The notes: generated by a model from the sequence alone, not told the origin. 64,000 bases of DNA from Cytophaga hutchinsonii ATCC 33406 (GCF_000014145.1 NC_008255.1:2124001-2188000); one strand, 5' to 3'; counted from the first letter of the stretch, positions 16,260 through 27,888 are shown. Numbers and translations: made by a program.

Positions 16260-16303
16260 ACTTCTCTTAAAAAATATAAAAACATTAACGTAAAACTTTT
16301 ACA

Positions 16304-17575
16304 ATGACTCTAAATCAGGAAATACAAAGCGTAAAACAACGGTTTGGCATTATAGGCAACGCTCCTGCTTTGAATCATGCCATACAAATCGCGATTCAGG
16401 TTGCGCCTACCGATATGACCGTATTGATTACCGGTGAAAGCGGAAGTGGAAAAGAATCATTTTCTAAAATTATCCATCAGTTAAGTACGCGTAAACATGG
16501 CCAGTTTATTGCGATCAACTGCGGCGGCATACCGGAAGGAACAATAGATTCGGAGTTATTCGGCCACGAAAAAGGTTCTTTTACCGGTGCACAGGAAGCA
16601 CGCAAAGGCTACTTTGAAGTTACCAATGGCGGAACTATTTTTCTGGATGAGATCGGCGACATGCCGCTTGGCACGCAGGCGCGCCTGCTTCGTATTCTTG
16701 AGAACGGTGAATTTATCCGTGTAGGTTCTTCAAAAGTACAAAAAACAGATGTACGTGTTGTAACGGCAACAAATGTCAACCTCTACGAAGCTGTTCAGAA
16801 AGGGAAGTTCAGAGAAGATTTATACTACCGTTTAAATACGGTGCCTATATATGTGCCGCCGCTTAGAGAACGCGGTACTGACATTGAATTGATTTTCCGG
16901 AAATTCGCTTCCGATTTTTCTGAAAAATATAAAACACCTCCCGTGCGTTTAACAGAAGAAGCAAAAGGCCTTCTGATTAAATACCGTTTTCCGGGCAATA
17001 TCCGTCAGCTGCGCAATTTAGCCGAGCAGATGTCTGTACTTGAAACAGAGCGTGAAATTACAGCAGAACAATTAAAAAAATATTTACCAACAGAAAGTTC
17101 GCTGCCTGCTTTAAGCGGTAACGGCAAAAAAGGCGATGATTTTTCTGAACGCGATATTCTGTATAAAATCCTTTTTGATATGAAAAAGGATATGAATGAC
17201 CTGAAGAAACTTGTCTATGATTCCCTTCAGAATGAATCCTATGGAAGTCAAATAATTAAGCAACATAGTGATTTATTTCATAGCTTAGGTCCGGCAGAAG
17301 AATCCATTCCGGCACAGCCGTCTTTTGTGATCCATAAAAACGGCCGTGATATTGATGACGACATTGAAGTAGTTGAAGATATTGATCACAGCACTGACGA
17401 ATCAGTAACGGAATCGCTTTCATTGGATGAAAAAGAAAAAGAAATGATTTTAAAGGCATTGAAAAAAAATCATAATAAACGTAAATATGCCGCACGTGAT
17501 TTAGGTATTTCTGAACGGACGTTATACAGAAAACTTAAATTGTACCAAATTGACGAAACAGAGAATAATGGATAA
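16304..17575 (+). CDS. Sigma-54-dependent activator without receiver domain
   Basis: Bacterial enhancer-binding protein of 423 residues. The AAA+ domain starts almost at once: Walker A GESGSGKE (44-51), sigma-54 contact loop GSFTGA (91-96, the GAFTGA loop with Ser for Ala) and Walker B IFLDEIGDM. The C-terminus has a Fis-type helix-turn-helix (ARDLGISERTLYRKLKLYQI). No N-terminal receiver, GAF or PAS domain is present, so activity must be controlled by abundance or a partner protein. Between AAA+ and HTH lies a charged, probably flexible linker (about 270-380). It overlaps lptE by 8 bases, so an envelope-related regulon is a reasonable guess. Confidence 0.92.
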   Translation: MTLNQEIQSVKQRFGIIGNAPALNHAIQIAIQVAPTDMTVLITGESGSGKESFSKIIHQLSTRKHGQFIAINCGGIPEGTIDSELFGHEKGSFTGAQEARKGYFEVTNGGTIFLDEIGDMPLGTQARLLRILENGEFIRVGSSKVQKTDVRVVTATNVNLYEAVQKGKFREDLYYRLNTVPIYVPPLRERGTDIELIFRKFASDFSEKYKTPPVRLTEEAKGLLIKYRFPGNIRQLRNLAEQMSVLETEREITAEQLKKYLPTESSLPALSGNGKKGDDFSERDILYKILFDMKKDMNDLKKLVYDSLQNESYGSQIIKQHSDLFHSLGPAEESIPAQPSFVIHKNGRDIDDDIEVVEDIDHSTDESVTESLSLDEKEKEMILKALKKNHNKRKYAARDLGISERTLYRKLKLYQIDETENNG

Positions 17576-18086
17576 CAATACCAGTAAACGTTCAGCCTTT
17601 CTTCTTGTACTGCTTGCATTCCTTTTATTCAGCGGATGTGGTGTAAGTTATAACTTTACAGGAGGCAGTGTTGATCCAAATGTTAAAACAATTTCAATTC
17701 AGCCGTTTTTCAACCAGTCGGGTAATGGACCGCCGTCCATGAGCCTTCAGTTGACAGAAAAATTCAAATCGTTTTATCAGGACAATACAAAGCTGATTGT
17801 TGTAAAAGAAAATGGCGACTGGCAATTGGAAGGTTTAATCACGAAATACTTTATTCAGCCTATTTCTCCTCAAGCCAACCAGACAGCGGCACAATCCAGG
17901 TTAACCATTACCATCAATGCCTCGTTTAAAGATGAAAAGAATAACAGAGAGTTTAAAAAAGACTTCTCTTTTTATGCTGATTATCCGTCAACGCAAACAC
18001 TGTCGCAAATTGAAACAGAAAAAGTAAATACTATATTAGACCAATTGGTATTTATGGTATTCAGTGAAACTACATCAAACTGGTAA
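17568..18086 (+). CDS. lptE: LptE-like LPS-assembly lipoprotein
   Basis: Outer-membrane lipoprotein of the LptE family (PF04390), plug partner of LptD in LPS transport. The signal peptide ends in the lipobox LFSGC, and the mature protein begins GVSYNFTGGSVDPNVKTISIQPFFNQS, which matches the Bacteroidota form. ATG 17568 is chosen because it gives a tight 8-base overlap (ATGGATAA) with the sigma-54 activator stop; ATG 17550 is in frame but adds six residues before the signal. About 172 residues. The next gene begins at or before the stop. Confidence 0.87.
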   Translation: MDNNTSKRSAFLLVLLAFLLFSGCGVSYNFTGGSVDPNVKTISIQPFFNQSGNGPPSMSLQLTEKFKSFYQDNTKLIVVKENGDWQLEGLITKYFIQPISPQANQTAAQSRLTITINASFKDEKNNREFKKDFSFYADYPSTQTLSQIETEKVNTILDQLVFMVFSETTSNW

Positions 18087-19560
18087 TTTGAATAAACAAC
18101 GATACATAGCGCTATTAAAAGATCCTTCCGCTTTAACCAAAGCAGATATCCCGGATATAGAGGAACTGATTGAACAGTTTCCCTATTGCCAGAATGCGCA
18201 TATACTTTTAGCCAAGGTACAGACAGAACTTGGCAGCATGCATGCCAACAAGCTTTCCCGCAAAGCAGCACTTTATACCTCTGACCGGAATAAATTAAAA
18301 CGTTTATTATCACCATTAAAAGAAGATACTAAACATACAGCCGGTGTTGTTATTGAAAAAAACGGCACTTCCCTGTTGATAGAACAACCAGAAGTACGGG
18401 TGCCTGCGGAGATCATGGCAGACAAAACCGTAGAAACACCTGCAGATAGTATTACCGTTGATGCAACGCCAAGCATAAGCGTTGTTGAAAGCATTCCCGA
18501 ACCTCCTGTTACTAGAACTGTTGACACACCTGTTACTTTTCAAGTTAAAGAACAGGCAGACAAACATGCGAATGATTTTCTAACTGAATTAGAAGAAAAT
18601 TTAAAAGCCTTACGGGAAGCTAAGGCACGGGCGGCTGGAAAATTAAATATCCTTCCACGGGAAGAAAAACAAACCATTATTCCGGAAAATATTCTTCCTC
18701 CGAAAAATGTTGTTTTTACGCCTCCGTCAGATCACGTTTCTGCTCCCGATAAACAAGTCCGCATAGACATTCCTTCAGAAGATGAAATAAAAAAAAAGGA
18801 CATTGAGGTAGAGCATACAGCAGAAACTGAAACCAATTTCTTTGAAACGATTGATGCTCTTTCAAAGTCTGCAGACATAACGCCTTCACCACAGCCGCTT
18901 CCGGCTGTTGAAGAACAGATCAAAAAACCCAAAAAACCATTTACCTCTTTAATCGAAGCCGAAGTTCAGAAAAGAGATACCGTAGAACGTAACGATGTGT
19001 TAGATCTGATCTTAAGTTTTGATGACCGGGTAAAAGATTATTTCGACATAAACACATATACACGCGACAAAACAACTGAAGATACTATACCGGAAGAACA
19101 TACACAGCTTACCGGTACAGATGCAGCAACAGACAATACGTTTGATTTTCCGTTTACCAATAATGACTGGAAATTAGAAGAAAGCAGACTGGAAGAACAA
19201 GGACAGGCAACGGATGAGTTATTACTCAATTACCTGGAATACCTACGCGAGCAAAAAAACAAAAAACAGAAACCTGATAAAAAGAGGGAAAAATCAATCA
19301 TTTCCCGTTTTATTCAAAAAGACCCGATCATTTCACCTTTATCGTATAAACCTCCGGCTCAGGATGAAGACGATGATGCAGGCGAAACTCCTATAAATCA
19401 ACCGAAACCGAATTTTGTTTCCGATACATTTGCAAAATTACTGGAGAAACAAGGGAAAATAGAAAAAGCAATTGATGTTTACGAAGAATTGATTTTGAAA
19501 AATCCCGAAAAAAATTCTTACTTTGCAACTCGAATTCAAGAATTAAAAAAGAAACTTTAA
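18064..19560 (+). CDS. TPR-like hypothetical protein between lptE and secG
   Basis: A 498-residue protein of unknown function. The N-terminal 80 residues (IPDIEELIEQFPYCQNAHILLAK) resemble a helical repeat. The long middle (about 90-400) is low-complexity and acidic/proline rich, probably disordered. The end is one clear TPR-like pair (FAKLLEKQGKIEKAIDVYEELILKNPEKNSYFATRIQELKKKL). No signal peptide. The frame can start at GTG 18064, overlapping lptE by 23 bases, or at TTG 18088, immediately after the lptE stop. Genes of this kind commonly sit beside lptE and secG in Bacteroidota, which suggests an envelope-biogenesis role (inference). Confidence 0.8.
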   Translation: MKLHQTGNLNKQRYIALLKDPSALTKADIPDIEELIEQFPYCQNAHILLAKVQTELGSMHANKLSRKAALYTSDRNKLKRLLSPLKEDTKHTAGVVIEKNGTSLLIEQPEVRVPAEIMADKTVETPADSITVDATPSISVVESIPEPPVTRTVDTPVTFQVKEQADKHANDFLTELEENLKALREAKARAAGKLNILPREEKQTIIPENILPPKNVVFTPPSDHVSAPDKQVRIDIPSEDEIKKKDIEVEHTAETETNFFETIDALSKSADITPSPQPLPAVEEQIKKPKKPFTSLIEAEVQKRDTVERNDVLDLILSFDDRVKDYFDINTYTRDKTTEDTIPEEHTQLTGTDAATDNTFDFPFTNNDWKLEESRLEEQGQATDELLLNYLEYLREQKNKKQKPDKKREKSIISRFIQKDPIISPLSYKPPAQDEDDDAGETPINQPKPNFVSDTFAKLLEKQGKIEKAIDVYEELILKNPEKNSYFATRIQELKKKL

Positions 19561-19566
19561 CATACA

Positions 19567-19902
19567 ATGATTATTACATTATCTATTTTGTTGATTCTAT
19601 GTGCCGTTTTATTGGTGATAGTGGTATTAGCTCAAAACTCTAAAGGCGGTGTTGCAGATGGCTTCAGCAGTTCAACACAAGTAATCGGAGCTAAAAGAAC
19701 GGGGGACTTTTTAAGTAATCTTTCAATTGGTTTAGCTATTACAATTTTAGTAATCTGTCTTGCTTTCAACTACGTTGCAAAACCTACTGTTGATGACGCA
19801 GACGATACAGATGTTGAAAATACAGAAGGTACTACTGCACCTGAATCTGGTGAAGAAGTTGAAACAGCACCGGCTCCGGCTGATACTGTTCCTGCTCAGT
19901 AA
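19567..19902 (+). CDS. secG: Preprotein translocase subunit SecG
   Basis: A 111-residue inner-membrane SecYEG accessory subunit. Two hydrophobic spans (IITLSILLILCAVLLVIVVLA and IGLAITILVICLAFNYV) flank the conserved QNSKGGVADGFSSSTQVIGAKRTGDFL loop. The C-terminal tail is acidic with Pro/Ala/Thr and extends the usual length of about 75 residues, as often in Bacteroidota. Six bases after the TPR-like gene; last gene of the operon, followed by a strong terminator. Confidence 0.95.
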   Translation: MIITLSILLILCAVLLVIVVLAQNSKGGVADGFSSSTQVIGAKRTGDFLSNLSIGLAITILVICLAFNYVAKPTVDDADDTDVENTEGTTAPESGEEVETAPAPADTVPAQ

Positions 19903-19920
19903 TCATAAACATTTCTAAAA

Positions 19921-19958
19921 AAGAAAGCCTTCTGTTAAACGGGAGGCTTTCTTTTTTT
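19921..19958 (+). terminator. Terminator after secG
   Basis: AAGAAAGCCT (19921-19930) pairs with AGGCTTTCTT (19944-19953), followed by a T-run to 19958. Confidence 0.88.
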
Positions 19959-19977
19959 ATGCAAGCTGTTGTAAGCA

Positions 19978-20697
19978 TTACACTGTTTTAGTAGATAAGT
20001 AACGCACCAATGCCAGCTGAGCTACCGGCATTACCGTTTCTTTTTCGGGATACCTTATTTGTGTTTGAATTAAATATGTTGCAGGATTCGGTAATTCCGG
20101 ATATTTTTTGATCAGACCCAATTTCATAGAATTAACCGTATTGCTTACAGATTCTTTAAAGGAATCAATCTTTTTAGTATGAATCCCTCTGAATTTTTCA
20201 TTGGCATGATGAAAAATGGTAATATCATATTGATATACGTGCATTTCTTTATCCGGTGGCTGATTCAGCAGAATATAACCGGCATCGGTATACAATGGCT
20301 CCAGGCCGATGGGTTCAATTTTTAAGCTTTGTTCCACATCTTCATAAATCGCTCTTCCTTCCCGCAGGCCATTTTCAAAAGCAGGAATGGCAAACGATAA
20401 AATATCTTCGATCTCCTGCATAAGCTTGTCATCTGCAATAAGTTCCCGGTATAAAAACTCCGCTTTATCGTTATCGGCAGCAGTGATTTCTTTCGGAAAA
20501 CTTTGTTTCAGGTTTTGTTTGTTATTTTTAATGGAGATCAGGGTTTGATAATGCCCATACAACTCCGAAAGCGGCGGGTATAATTTTCGGTCATTAAAAT
20601 CATTGCGAACCGAGTTTAAATACCCTAAAAGCTGGTATTTTTTGTATTCAAAGTCGATTAAACCTTTGGTAAGCCAATCCGGATCAAGTTGCTTCAT
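19978..20697 (-). CDS. Conserved hypothetical protein
   Basis: A 239-residue soluble protein, not recognised by function. The start MKQLDPDWLTKGLIDFEYKKYQLLGYLNSVRNDFNDRKLYPPLSELYGHYQTL suggests a helical N-terminal domain. The second half (about 120-239) is mixed alpha/beta and ends PVAQLALVRYLSTKTV. No signal peptide, membrane span or metal motif is seen. Convergent with secG, divergent from groES. Confidence 0.8.
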   Translation of the reverse strand: MKQLDPDWLTKGLIDFEYKKYQLLGYLNSVRNDFNDRKLYPPLSELYGHYQTLISIKNNKQNLKQSFPKEITAADNDKAEFLYRELIADDKLMQEIEDILSFAIPAFENGLREGRAIYEDVEQSLKIEPIGLEPLYTDAGYILLNQPPDKEMHVYQYDITIFHHANEKFRGIHTKKIDSFKESVSNTVNSMKLGLIKKYPELPNPATYLIQTQIRYPEKETVMPVAQLALVRYLSTKTV

Positions 20698-20910
20698 AAC
20701 GCATGCGGGTTTGGTATATACTACTTAACGTTTAATACTGCCATTTTGTTAGTTATTATTTCAACAAAATGCCTAGGATATAACAATATAGCCAAATAGT
20801 GTCAGTTTTTACACTTATTTTTATGTCATAATTTCTGTCTTCTGCTTTGGCACGATAGTAGACAGAGAGGCAGTAGGAAATTTTAAAACTTTTAAGTTCA
20901 AAAATAGATT

Positions 20911-21189
20911 ATGAGTAACGTAAACATCAAACCACTAGCAGACAGAGTTCTGATTGAGCCGGCAGTTGCAGAATCAAAAACAGCATCTGGCATTATTATC
21001 CCTGATACAGCAAAAGAAAAACCACTTAAAGGTATTGTAGTAGCAGTCGGATCTGGTAAAAAGGATGAACCTATGACAGTAAAAGTTGGAGATTCAGTAC
21101 TTTATGGTAAATATTCCAGTACTGAAATATCTGTAGATGGAAAAGATTACTTAATCATGAAAGAATCTGAAATCTACGCTATTCTTTAA
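20911..21189 (+). CDS. groES: Co-chaperonin GroES
   Basis: A 92-residue lid protein of the GroEL chaperonin. The beginning ([37 protein letters not shown]) contains the mobile loop, and the end [13 protein letters not shown] is canonical. It starts 55 bases before groEL. No CIRCE element (TTAGCACTC-N9-GAGTGCTAA) is present upstream; instead a 9-bp inverted repeat (CATTTTGTT at 20742-20750, AACAAAATG at 20763-20771) lies in the divergent spacer. Confidence 0.98.
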   Translation: MSNVNIKPLADRVLIEPAVAESKTASGIIIPDTAKEKPLKGIVVAVGSGKKDEPMTVKVGDSVLYGKYSSTEISVDGKDYLIMKESEIYAIL

Positions 21190-21196
21190 TTCCTGA

Positions 21197-22873
<1,677 letters not shown>

Positions 22874-22901
22874 TTCATGTAATAAAATCGATTCTTTTTA
22901 C

Positions 22902-22930
22902 AAAACTCCCCTGTAATTCAGGGGAGTTTT
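22902..22930 (+). terminator. Terminator after groEL
   Basis: AAAACTCCCCTG (22902-22913) and CAGGGGAGTTTT (22919-22930) form a perfect 12-bp stem with a 5-base loop. Confidence 0.85.
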
Positions 22931-23038
22931 GTTGTTTATATGTCAATAGGATTCGTAAATTGGAACCGAAATGGTATTTATCCTCATTATTAAAATGTTA
23001 CGAATACGTTTCAAAACCCTGAAGCCACTAACTAACCT

Positions 23039-23410
23039 ATGGTGCATCCAGTAACTGTTCTAAATTGGGCGTATGAGCACTACCTGTATTACCTGTGCTT
23101 ATCAATAGCTGATACAGACTGTGTCATTTCTGAAGCCGACACAACACGTATCAAAAAAGAATTATTCCCAAGCGTTGATTCCAACCGATTACAATCTTTA
23201 CAGCGTGAAGTATACAACGAATACCTTGTGCACTCCGAAGAAGAACGGATGGAATTTATCTCTGTAAACGCGGCACGCTTCCTACGTACTCCTGTTATCC
23301 GTACACGTGTCATCAATCATCTTGAACATCTTTCAGGTAAAGAAGATGAAAACAACCCGGCCTGGATCATGTTCCGTTACATACGGAAAGTAATCAATAC
23401 CCTGAAATAA
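23039..23410 (+). CDS. Small conserved hypothetical protein
   Basis: A 123-residue, mostly helical soluble protein (LNWAYEHYLYYLCLSIADTDCVISEADTTRIKKELFP...) of unknown function. The acidic helix-loop pattern ADTDCVISEAD faintly recalls TerB-like all-helical domains, but this is not secure. It stands alone between groEL and the HAD phosphatase gene. ATG 23039. Confidence 0.7.
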   Translation: MVHPVTVLNWAYEHYLYYLCLSIADTDCVISEADTTRIKKELFPSVDSNRLQSLQREVYNEYLVHSEEERMEFISVNAARFLRTPVIRTRVINHLEHLSGKEDENNPAWIMFRYIRKVINTLK

Positions 23411-23526
23411 TAATACGCAGCATATTTTCATAAAGCTATGTATTTATGAAACGCCTGCCGATGTATTTGTGCCATTCACAAAATGCTGTACCATAATTAA
23501 CTATCCAGTCCTTTACCCATTTAATA

Positions 23527-24141
23527 ATGAATTCCTTTATTTTACCCGATCATATCAAGGGATTGATTTTTGATATTGACGGTACCCTGGCTGATACCAT
23601 GCCTGCGCATTACAGAGCAAGCCTGCGTGTAGCCAGGCAATTTGGTTTTGAATTTCCATTAGAGTTCTTTATAAAAATGGCAGGCATCCCTACAACAGAT
23701 GTCTTTAAAGAGTTATTAAACCTGCAACATAAATCACACATTTCTACAGAAGAAGTGTCTGCCTTAAAGGAAAAATATTATCTGGAAGAAATTCCTACGA
23801 TTCAACCCATCTCGTATACGATGGACATCGTTAAAAAATATGCGGGCGTACTTCCAATGTCTATGGGAACGGGCGGAACGCTGGAGATAGCACTTCCCAA
23901 TATTAAGCAGATAAAGGCTGATACATACATCGATATTTTAGTAAGTGCCGAAGATGTAAAAAAACACAAACCTTTTCCGGATACGTTTTTAGAATGCGCG
24001 AGACGCATGAACATTGCCCCGGGAAATTGCCTCGTCTTTGAAGATGCACTACAAGGATTTAAAGCGGCACAAGCCGGAGGGATGGATTATATTGATGTTA
24101 CCAAATTCCATACTTCTGTTTACACGTATGATATTATTTGA
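23527..24141 (+). CDS. HAD-family phosphatase (phosphatase / phosphoglucomutase-like)
   Basis: A 204-residue haloacid dehalogenase superfamily hydrolase, subfamily IA. Motif I DIDGTLADT supplies the nucleophile and acid aspartates. Motif II is near SMGTGG, motif III the lysine in VKKHKPFPD and motif IV FEDALQGFKAAQAGG. A short helical cap lies after motif I, as in beta-phosphoglucomutase and phosphoglycolate phosphatase relatives. The substrate is not predictable. Its stop overlaps the start of the next membrane protein gene. Confidence 0.9.
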   Translation: MNSFILPDHIKGLIFDIDGTLADTMPAHYRASLRVARQFGFEFPLEFFIKMAGIPTTDVFKELLNLQHKSHISTEEVSALKEKYYLEEIPTIQPISYTMDIVKKYAGVLPMSMGTGGTLEIALPNIKQIKADTYIDILVSAEDVKKHKPFPDTFLECARRMNIAPGNCLVFEDALQGFKAAQAGGMDYIDVTKFHTSVYTYDII

Positions 24142-24508
24142 ACTCCTAAAAAAACCTTTTTTTCAGGTATTATTTTTTATACTGCTGACAATCGTTTGTG
24201 TGTTTATTATCCGGCCTAAAAATACCGATAAAACCTGGACGCTGGCCGGCATTATTTTCATCGGTTTTATGCTTGTAAACGCCGTAATGATTTGCTATGC
24301 TGTTACTGGCTGGGCTTATTTTTTTTACTCTCTTCTTTTTGCTATACTTTACTTATGCAGCATATCGATTATACTTCCTGCGCTGATTAAACTATTGAAA
24401 ATTGAAGGAACAGATGAAAGCGCAATGGTTTTTATTTTCATTATGTATCATCCCGTATGCTTATTATTGATGCTGTTTTTAAAGTGGGCTTATCTTACTA
24501 TTACATAA
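24128..24508 (+). CDS. Small four-helix membrane protein, unknown function
   Basis: 126 residues with about four hydrophobic segments (VLFFILLTIVCVFII, LAGIIFIGFMLVNAVMICYAV, YFFYSLLFAILYLCSISIILPALI and MVFIFIMYHPVCLLLMLFL). ATG 24128 overlaps the HAD gene by 14 bases; a longer frame back to 24014 would run far into that gene and is rejected. Probably translationally coupled. Function unknown. Confidence 0.65.
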   Translation: MILFELLKKPFFQVLFFILLTIVCVFIIRPKNTDKTWTLAGIIFIGFMLVNAVMICYAVTGWAYFFYSLLFAILYLCSISIILPALIKLLKIEGTDESAMVFIFIMYHPVCLLLMLFLKWAYLTIT

Positions 24509-24517
24509 CAGTCCATT

Positions 24518-27500
24518 TTATCGGCTCTCCTTCTTCCCTTTCCCCATGGTTACTTTGGGCGCATCATACGTACCGGTTACGTGAAATGGAATTTTCATTT
24601 TATCAATCGGAATCAATTCTATTTTTATTAAATAATTCAGATTGCCGCCGGTAATATCATTTGAACCTTCAATATCTGTATTCAGCCCGTTCACCTTTAA
24701 TGAAAAAGGTTTGATGAATAATTTATTATCATGAATTTCTGAATCCATGGATACATTTTTCACATCCGGATTTTTTATATCCTGCTTTTTAGCAGATCGG
24801 CTGATCTCATCAAACATTTTCATGCCATTGATTTTTGCATCGGCCACCGTAACATTTCCGCCCCCTGTAAGTGTCTCGAGCTTTATGGTTCCTTTATGTG
24901 TCAGCTCTGCTGAAAGTTTGTAGTTGACCGATACTTTGCCATAGGTATCTCCTGCTGCAGGCGCCAGTTTACGCACCAATGCAATTTCAGTATAGGCTTT
25001 ATTAATATCCAGTTCCCGGATATCAAGATGCACATCAAAAAACGGACGGTTGCTATCTACCGTATTATAATCACCATCGACGGAAAAATAACCATTAGAG
25101 GAATTAAATCCTGTTTCATTCAATGTTAATATTCCATTTCTGATCGCAATCTTCCCTTTCAATTTTGTAATATGCAAATCCTGATAAAAAAGATGCTCAA
25201 TCTGCGCATCAAAAATAAAGTTTATATTTTTAGGTACCTCCCAGATCTCAGGCTCCGTATAGGGTACAGGAGTTGGTTCTGGTATCGTTGTTATACTTTT
25301 TCGTTTACGGGAATATGTTTTATCAATCCAGGGTGTTAAATCAAGCGTATCGCTTTTAAGATTAATATCACCCGTAATCATATCATTGTTAGAGGTAATG
25401 AAATACATGTAATTGGTTAAATCACCAGTCATGGAGAATTTTGTCCTGCCAACCCGACCGGTGCATTTGGTCATTACAATTTTATCCGGCGCCAGTTTTA
25501 AATATGCTTCATTTACATGCAACGACATCCGAAAAGACGGTGAACGGTATTTAAACTGCTTAAGTAAAATATTTCCGGCACAGGTAATTTTAGAGAAGTT
25601 TTTATTTTCTATATCTACAATAGATCCTTTACTTTCAATATCGGTATCAACCATACCCAATAAGGTAACCCCTTCTATCGGAAATACTTTTGTGATTTTT
25701 TCCAGATCCAGTATGCCTTTTATGCTAAAATCATAATTCATTTTAACAAAGTCTTCAATATACCCTTTCATTGAAAACGGATTTCCTTCCATTAAAAAAT
25801 TCAGCTGATCAAAATCAACACGTGTATTTTCAGCCTTTCCGGTAGTATTTACAGCACGTGCCGTGAAGTTTATATTTTCTATGGGTTCTGAATACCCCTT
25901 TGTCTGCAGGTAGCCATTAGTAAGGCTTACCAAAGCATTGACAGAAGGAAATAAATCATTTTTAGTATCATACACCCCATTAATGATAACATCTGTTTTA
26001 AAAAGCCCTTTGATAATATTGGTATTAGCGGGATATAATTTTTCTATATCTGCTAAATCCATGGAAGCGCTGAGGTTGGATTTAATGTAGCAGGAATTTA
26101 ATCCTTTTACTGAAATAGTACCTGTAATAACATTTTCACCTAAATAAACTTCCAGTGATTTTAAATTAAAATCTGTATGCTCCGGATTTCCATCTGTATT
26201 ATTGCCGTTCAAAAAAAGATCTATATCATGAAAAGTTGCCTGTGCACTGTCGTACTTTAAGGTACCCTCACGTAACGTGAGATTCAGATCAAATGCTGGT
26301 ATACTGGTAACTTCAAAATCATCGCCATGTTTTCTTTTCTTATACATGCCTTTTGCCTGCAGGTCAAAATTAAGTTTACCTTTAATATCACAATGCCGGA
26401 TTGGAAATATGTTTTCAATGGTTTCGAATTCAAGTTCGGCAAGGATATCGGCGTCAATGTATACATCAGTAAACCCCTGCATTTTATACCGTCCCTTTAC
26501 CGGATGCCCGCCAACATCCATATTAAAATTTTTGAGATTAATAATGGTGCTATCTATAATACCGCTCGTATTCTCTATTTCGAGATTGCACTGTATATCT
26601 TTTATTTTTGATGGAAAATCCTGCACCTGCAATACGGCATCAGCAATTTTCAGATCTACATGAAAAGCCGGAATAACTGCGCTTGTGTCATAATAATCAC
26701 CTTTAATTTTTCCGGTACAGGTTAATAAACCTTCGGTATGAATGTTTTTCAATTCTTTCTTATAGGTACCCGGTATAAGCGATAAGATATCACTGAAAGA
26801 AGCTTGCTTAGAAGCAAAGGTCATATCAACGTGATATCCTTTAGGTAAAAAACGCACACTGCCGTCCATGCCGAAACGAAACGTGTTCAACTCAATAGCG
26901 TTCTCCTGAATAAAACAGGTATTTGAATGCAGATCAAACACCAGATTCATGTGTAAGGATAATTGTTTATCATGCATGTAGTTGATATCATTATCCGTTA
27001 CAGAAATATGTTTAACCGCCGTAGTAGTTAAATAATTGATTTTATTTTTTTCGATATCAATTTTTCCGGTATGTGCTATATCATATACTTCTATCCACTG
27101 TCTTGTACTTTCATTCAGGTAACGGATCGTACCTTCTTTAATTTCAAATCTATCAAGCGAAATGCCGGCATATTCCATGGTGTCTGCATTTATTGTATCT
27201 TTTTTTATAATCGCATAATTGGCGCTTCCGTCGTGCTTTACCAGCATATGAATGATTGGTTTATTCAACACAACCGCATCTATTTCAATCTTATTTTTGA
27301 GGATGAGTTTAAACCAGTTCAATTGTAAATCAATCCGGTCAATGTGTGCCAGCGTGTCTTTTTGAAACGTATGAATGCCGATTACATCAACCTTATTCAT
27401 GGCCAATGTTAAATTTGGAAAATGAAAAAAGAAGGAATAATTAATTTTTTCGAAGCTTACAATGCCATTAATATTTTCATCGATATTTTTTTCAATCTCC

Positions 27501-27640
27501 GTTTTGATTTCGTCTTTGTAAAGCTGTACAATAATAAACGGACTGATTAACAGTACTGCAAGTATACAGCCTGTAATCAAAACCCATTTTTGTATATTTT
27601 TATTCCACTTCATTTTAAAGTAAAATGTAATTGAATACAT
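24518..27640 (-). CDS. Large AsmA-like envelope protein
   Basis: A 1040-residue protein of the AsmA / TamB-like superfamily, whose members form long hydrophobic grooves thought to move phospholipids between membranes. A single N-terminal transmembrane anchor (KWVLITGCILAVLLISPFIIVQLY) is followed by a long run of beta-strand-rich repeats in the periplasm. The C-terminal part (ADAKINGMKMFDEISRSAKKQ ... GSNDITGGNLNYLIKIELIP) matches the AsmA C-terminal domain. Start ATG 27640, or ATG 27613 just before the anchor. Monocistronic. Confidence 0.88.
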   Translation of the reverse strand: MYSITFYFKMKWNKNIQKWVLITGCILAVLLISPFIIVQLYKDEIKTEIEKNIDENINGIVSFEKINYSFFFHFPNLTLAMNKVDVIGIHTFQKDTLAHIDRIDLQLNWFKLILKNKIEIDAVVLNKPIIHMLVKHDGSANYAIIKKDTINADTMEYAGISLDRFEIKEGTIRYLNESTRQWIEVYDIAHTGKIDIEKNKINYLTTTAVKHISVTDNDINYMHDKQLSLHMNLVFDLHSNTCFIQENAIELNTFRFGMDGSVRFLPKGYHVDMTFASKQASFSDILSLIPGTYKKELKNIHTEGLLTCTGKIKGDYYDTSAVIPAFHVDLKIADAVLQVQDFPSKIKDIQCNLEIENTSGIIDSTIINLKNFNMDVGGHPVKGRYKMQGFTDVYIDADILAELEFETIENIFPIRHCDIKGKLNFDLQAKGMYKKRKHGDDFEVTSIPAFDLNLTLREGTLKYDSAQATFHDIDLFLNGNNTDGNPEHTDFNLKSLEVYLGENVITGTISVKGLNSCYIKSNLSASMDLADIEKLYPANTNIIKGLFKTDVIINGVYDTKNDLFPSVNALVSLTNGYLQTKGYSEPIENINFTARAVNTTGKAENTRVDFDQLNFLMEGNPFSMKGYIEDFVKMNYDFSIKGILDLEKITKVFPIEGVTLLGMVDTDIESKGSIVDIENKNFSKITCAGNILLKQFKYRSPSFRMSLHVNEAYLKLAPDKIVMTKCTGRVGRTKFSMTGDLTNYMYFITSNNDMITGDINLKSDTLDLTPWIDKTYSRKRKSITTIPEPTPVPYTEPEIWEVPKNINFIFDAQIEHLFYQDLHITKLKGKIAIRNGILTLNETGFNSSNGYFSVDGDYNTVDSNRPFFDVHLDIRELDINKAYTEIALVRKLAPAAGDTYGKVSVNYKLSAELTHKGTIKLETLTGGGNVTVADAKINGMKMFDEISRSAKKQDIKNPDVKNVSMDSEIHDNKLFIKPFSLKVNGLNTDIEGSNDITGGNLNYLIKIELIPIDKMKIPFHVTGTYDAPKVTMGKGKKESR

Positions 27641-27888
27641 CTAACATATTCCCGACAAGATACTCAATGCAATACTATATTCTATTTCTTTTGACGCATA
27701 AATAATTCACATTCGACTTTTATAATTTATTTTTAAAAGGATCTCCTACCGGTTAAACTGTTGTTTGATATTCTGCTTAAAATGATCCGGAGTTATTCAC
27801 AACTATTTATTTCAAAAAACGAAGGATTTATTCTTTTATAACGTCTAATAAAGTAAACATATTTAAAACCGTTAACTCTATTACTCTT

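Noticed and set aside
20698-20910. CIRCE or sigma-54 site for groES
   Set aside because: No TTAGCACTC-N9-GAGTGCTAA is present, and TGGCAC near 20850 lacks the TTGC partner at -12.
24014-24127. Upstream extension of the four-helix membrane protein
   Set aside because: The added residues are out-of-frame translation of the HAD gene; ATG 24128 gives normal coupling.
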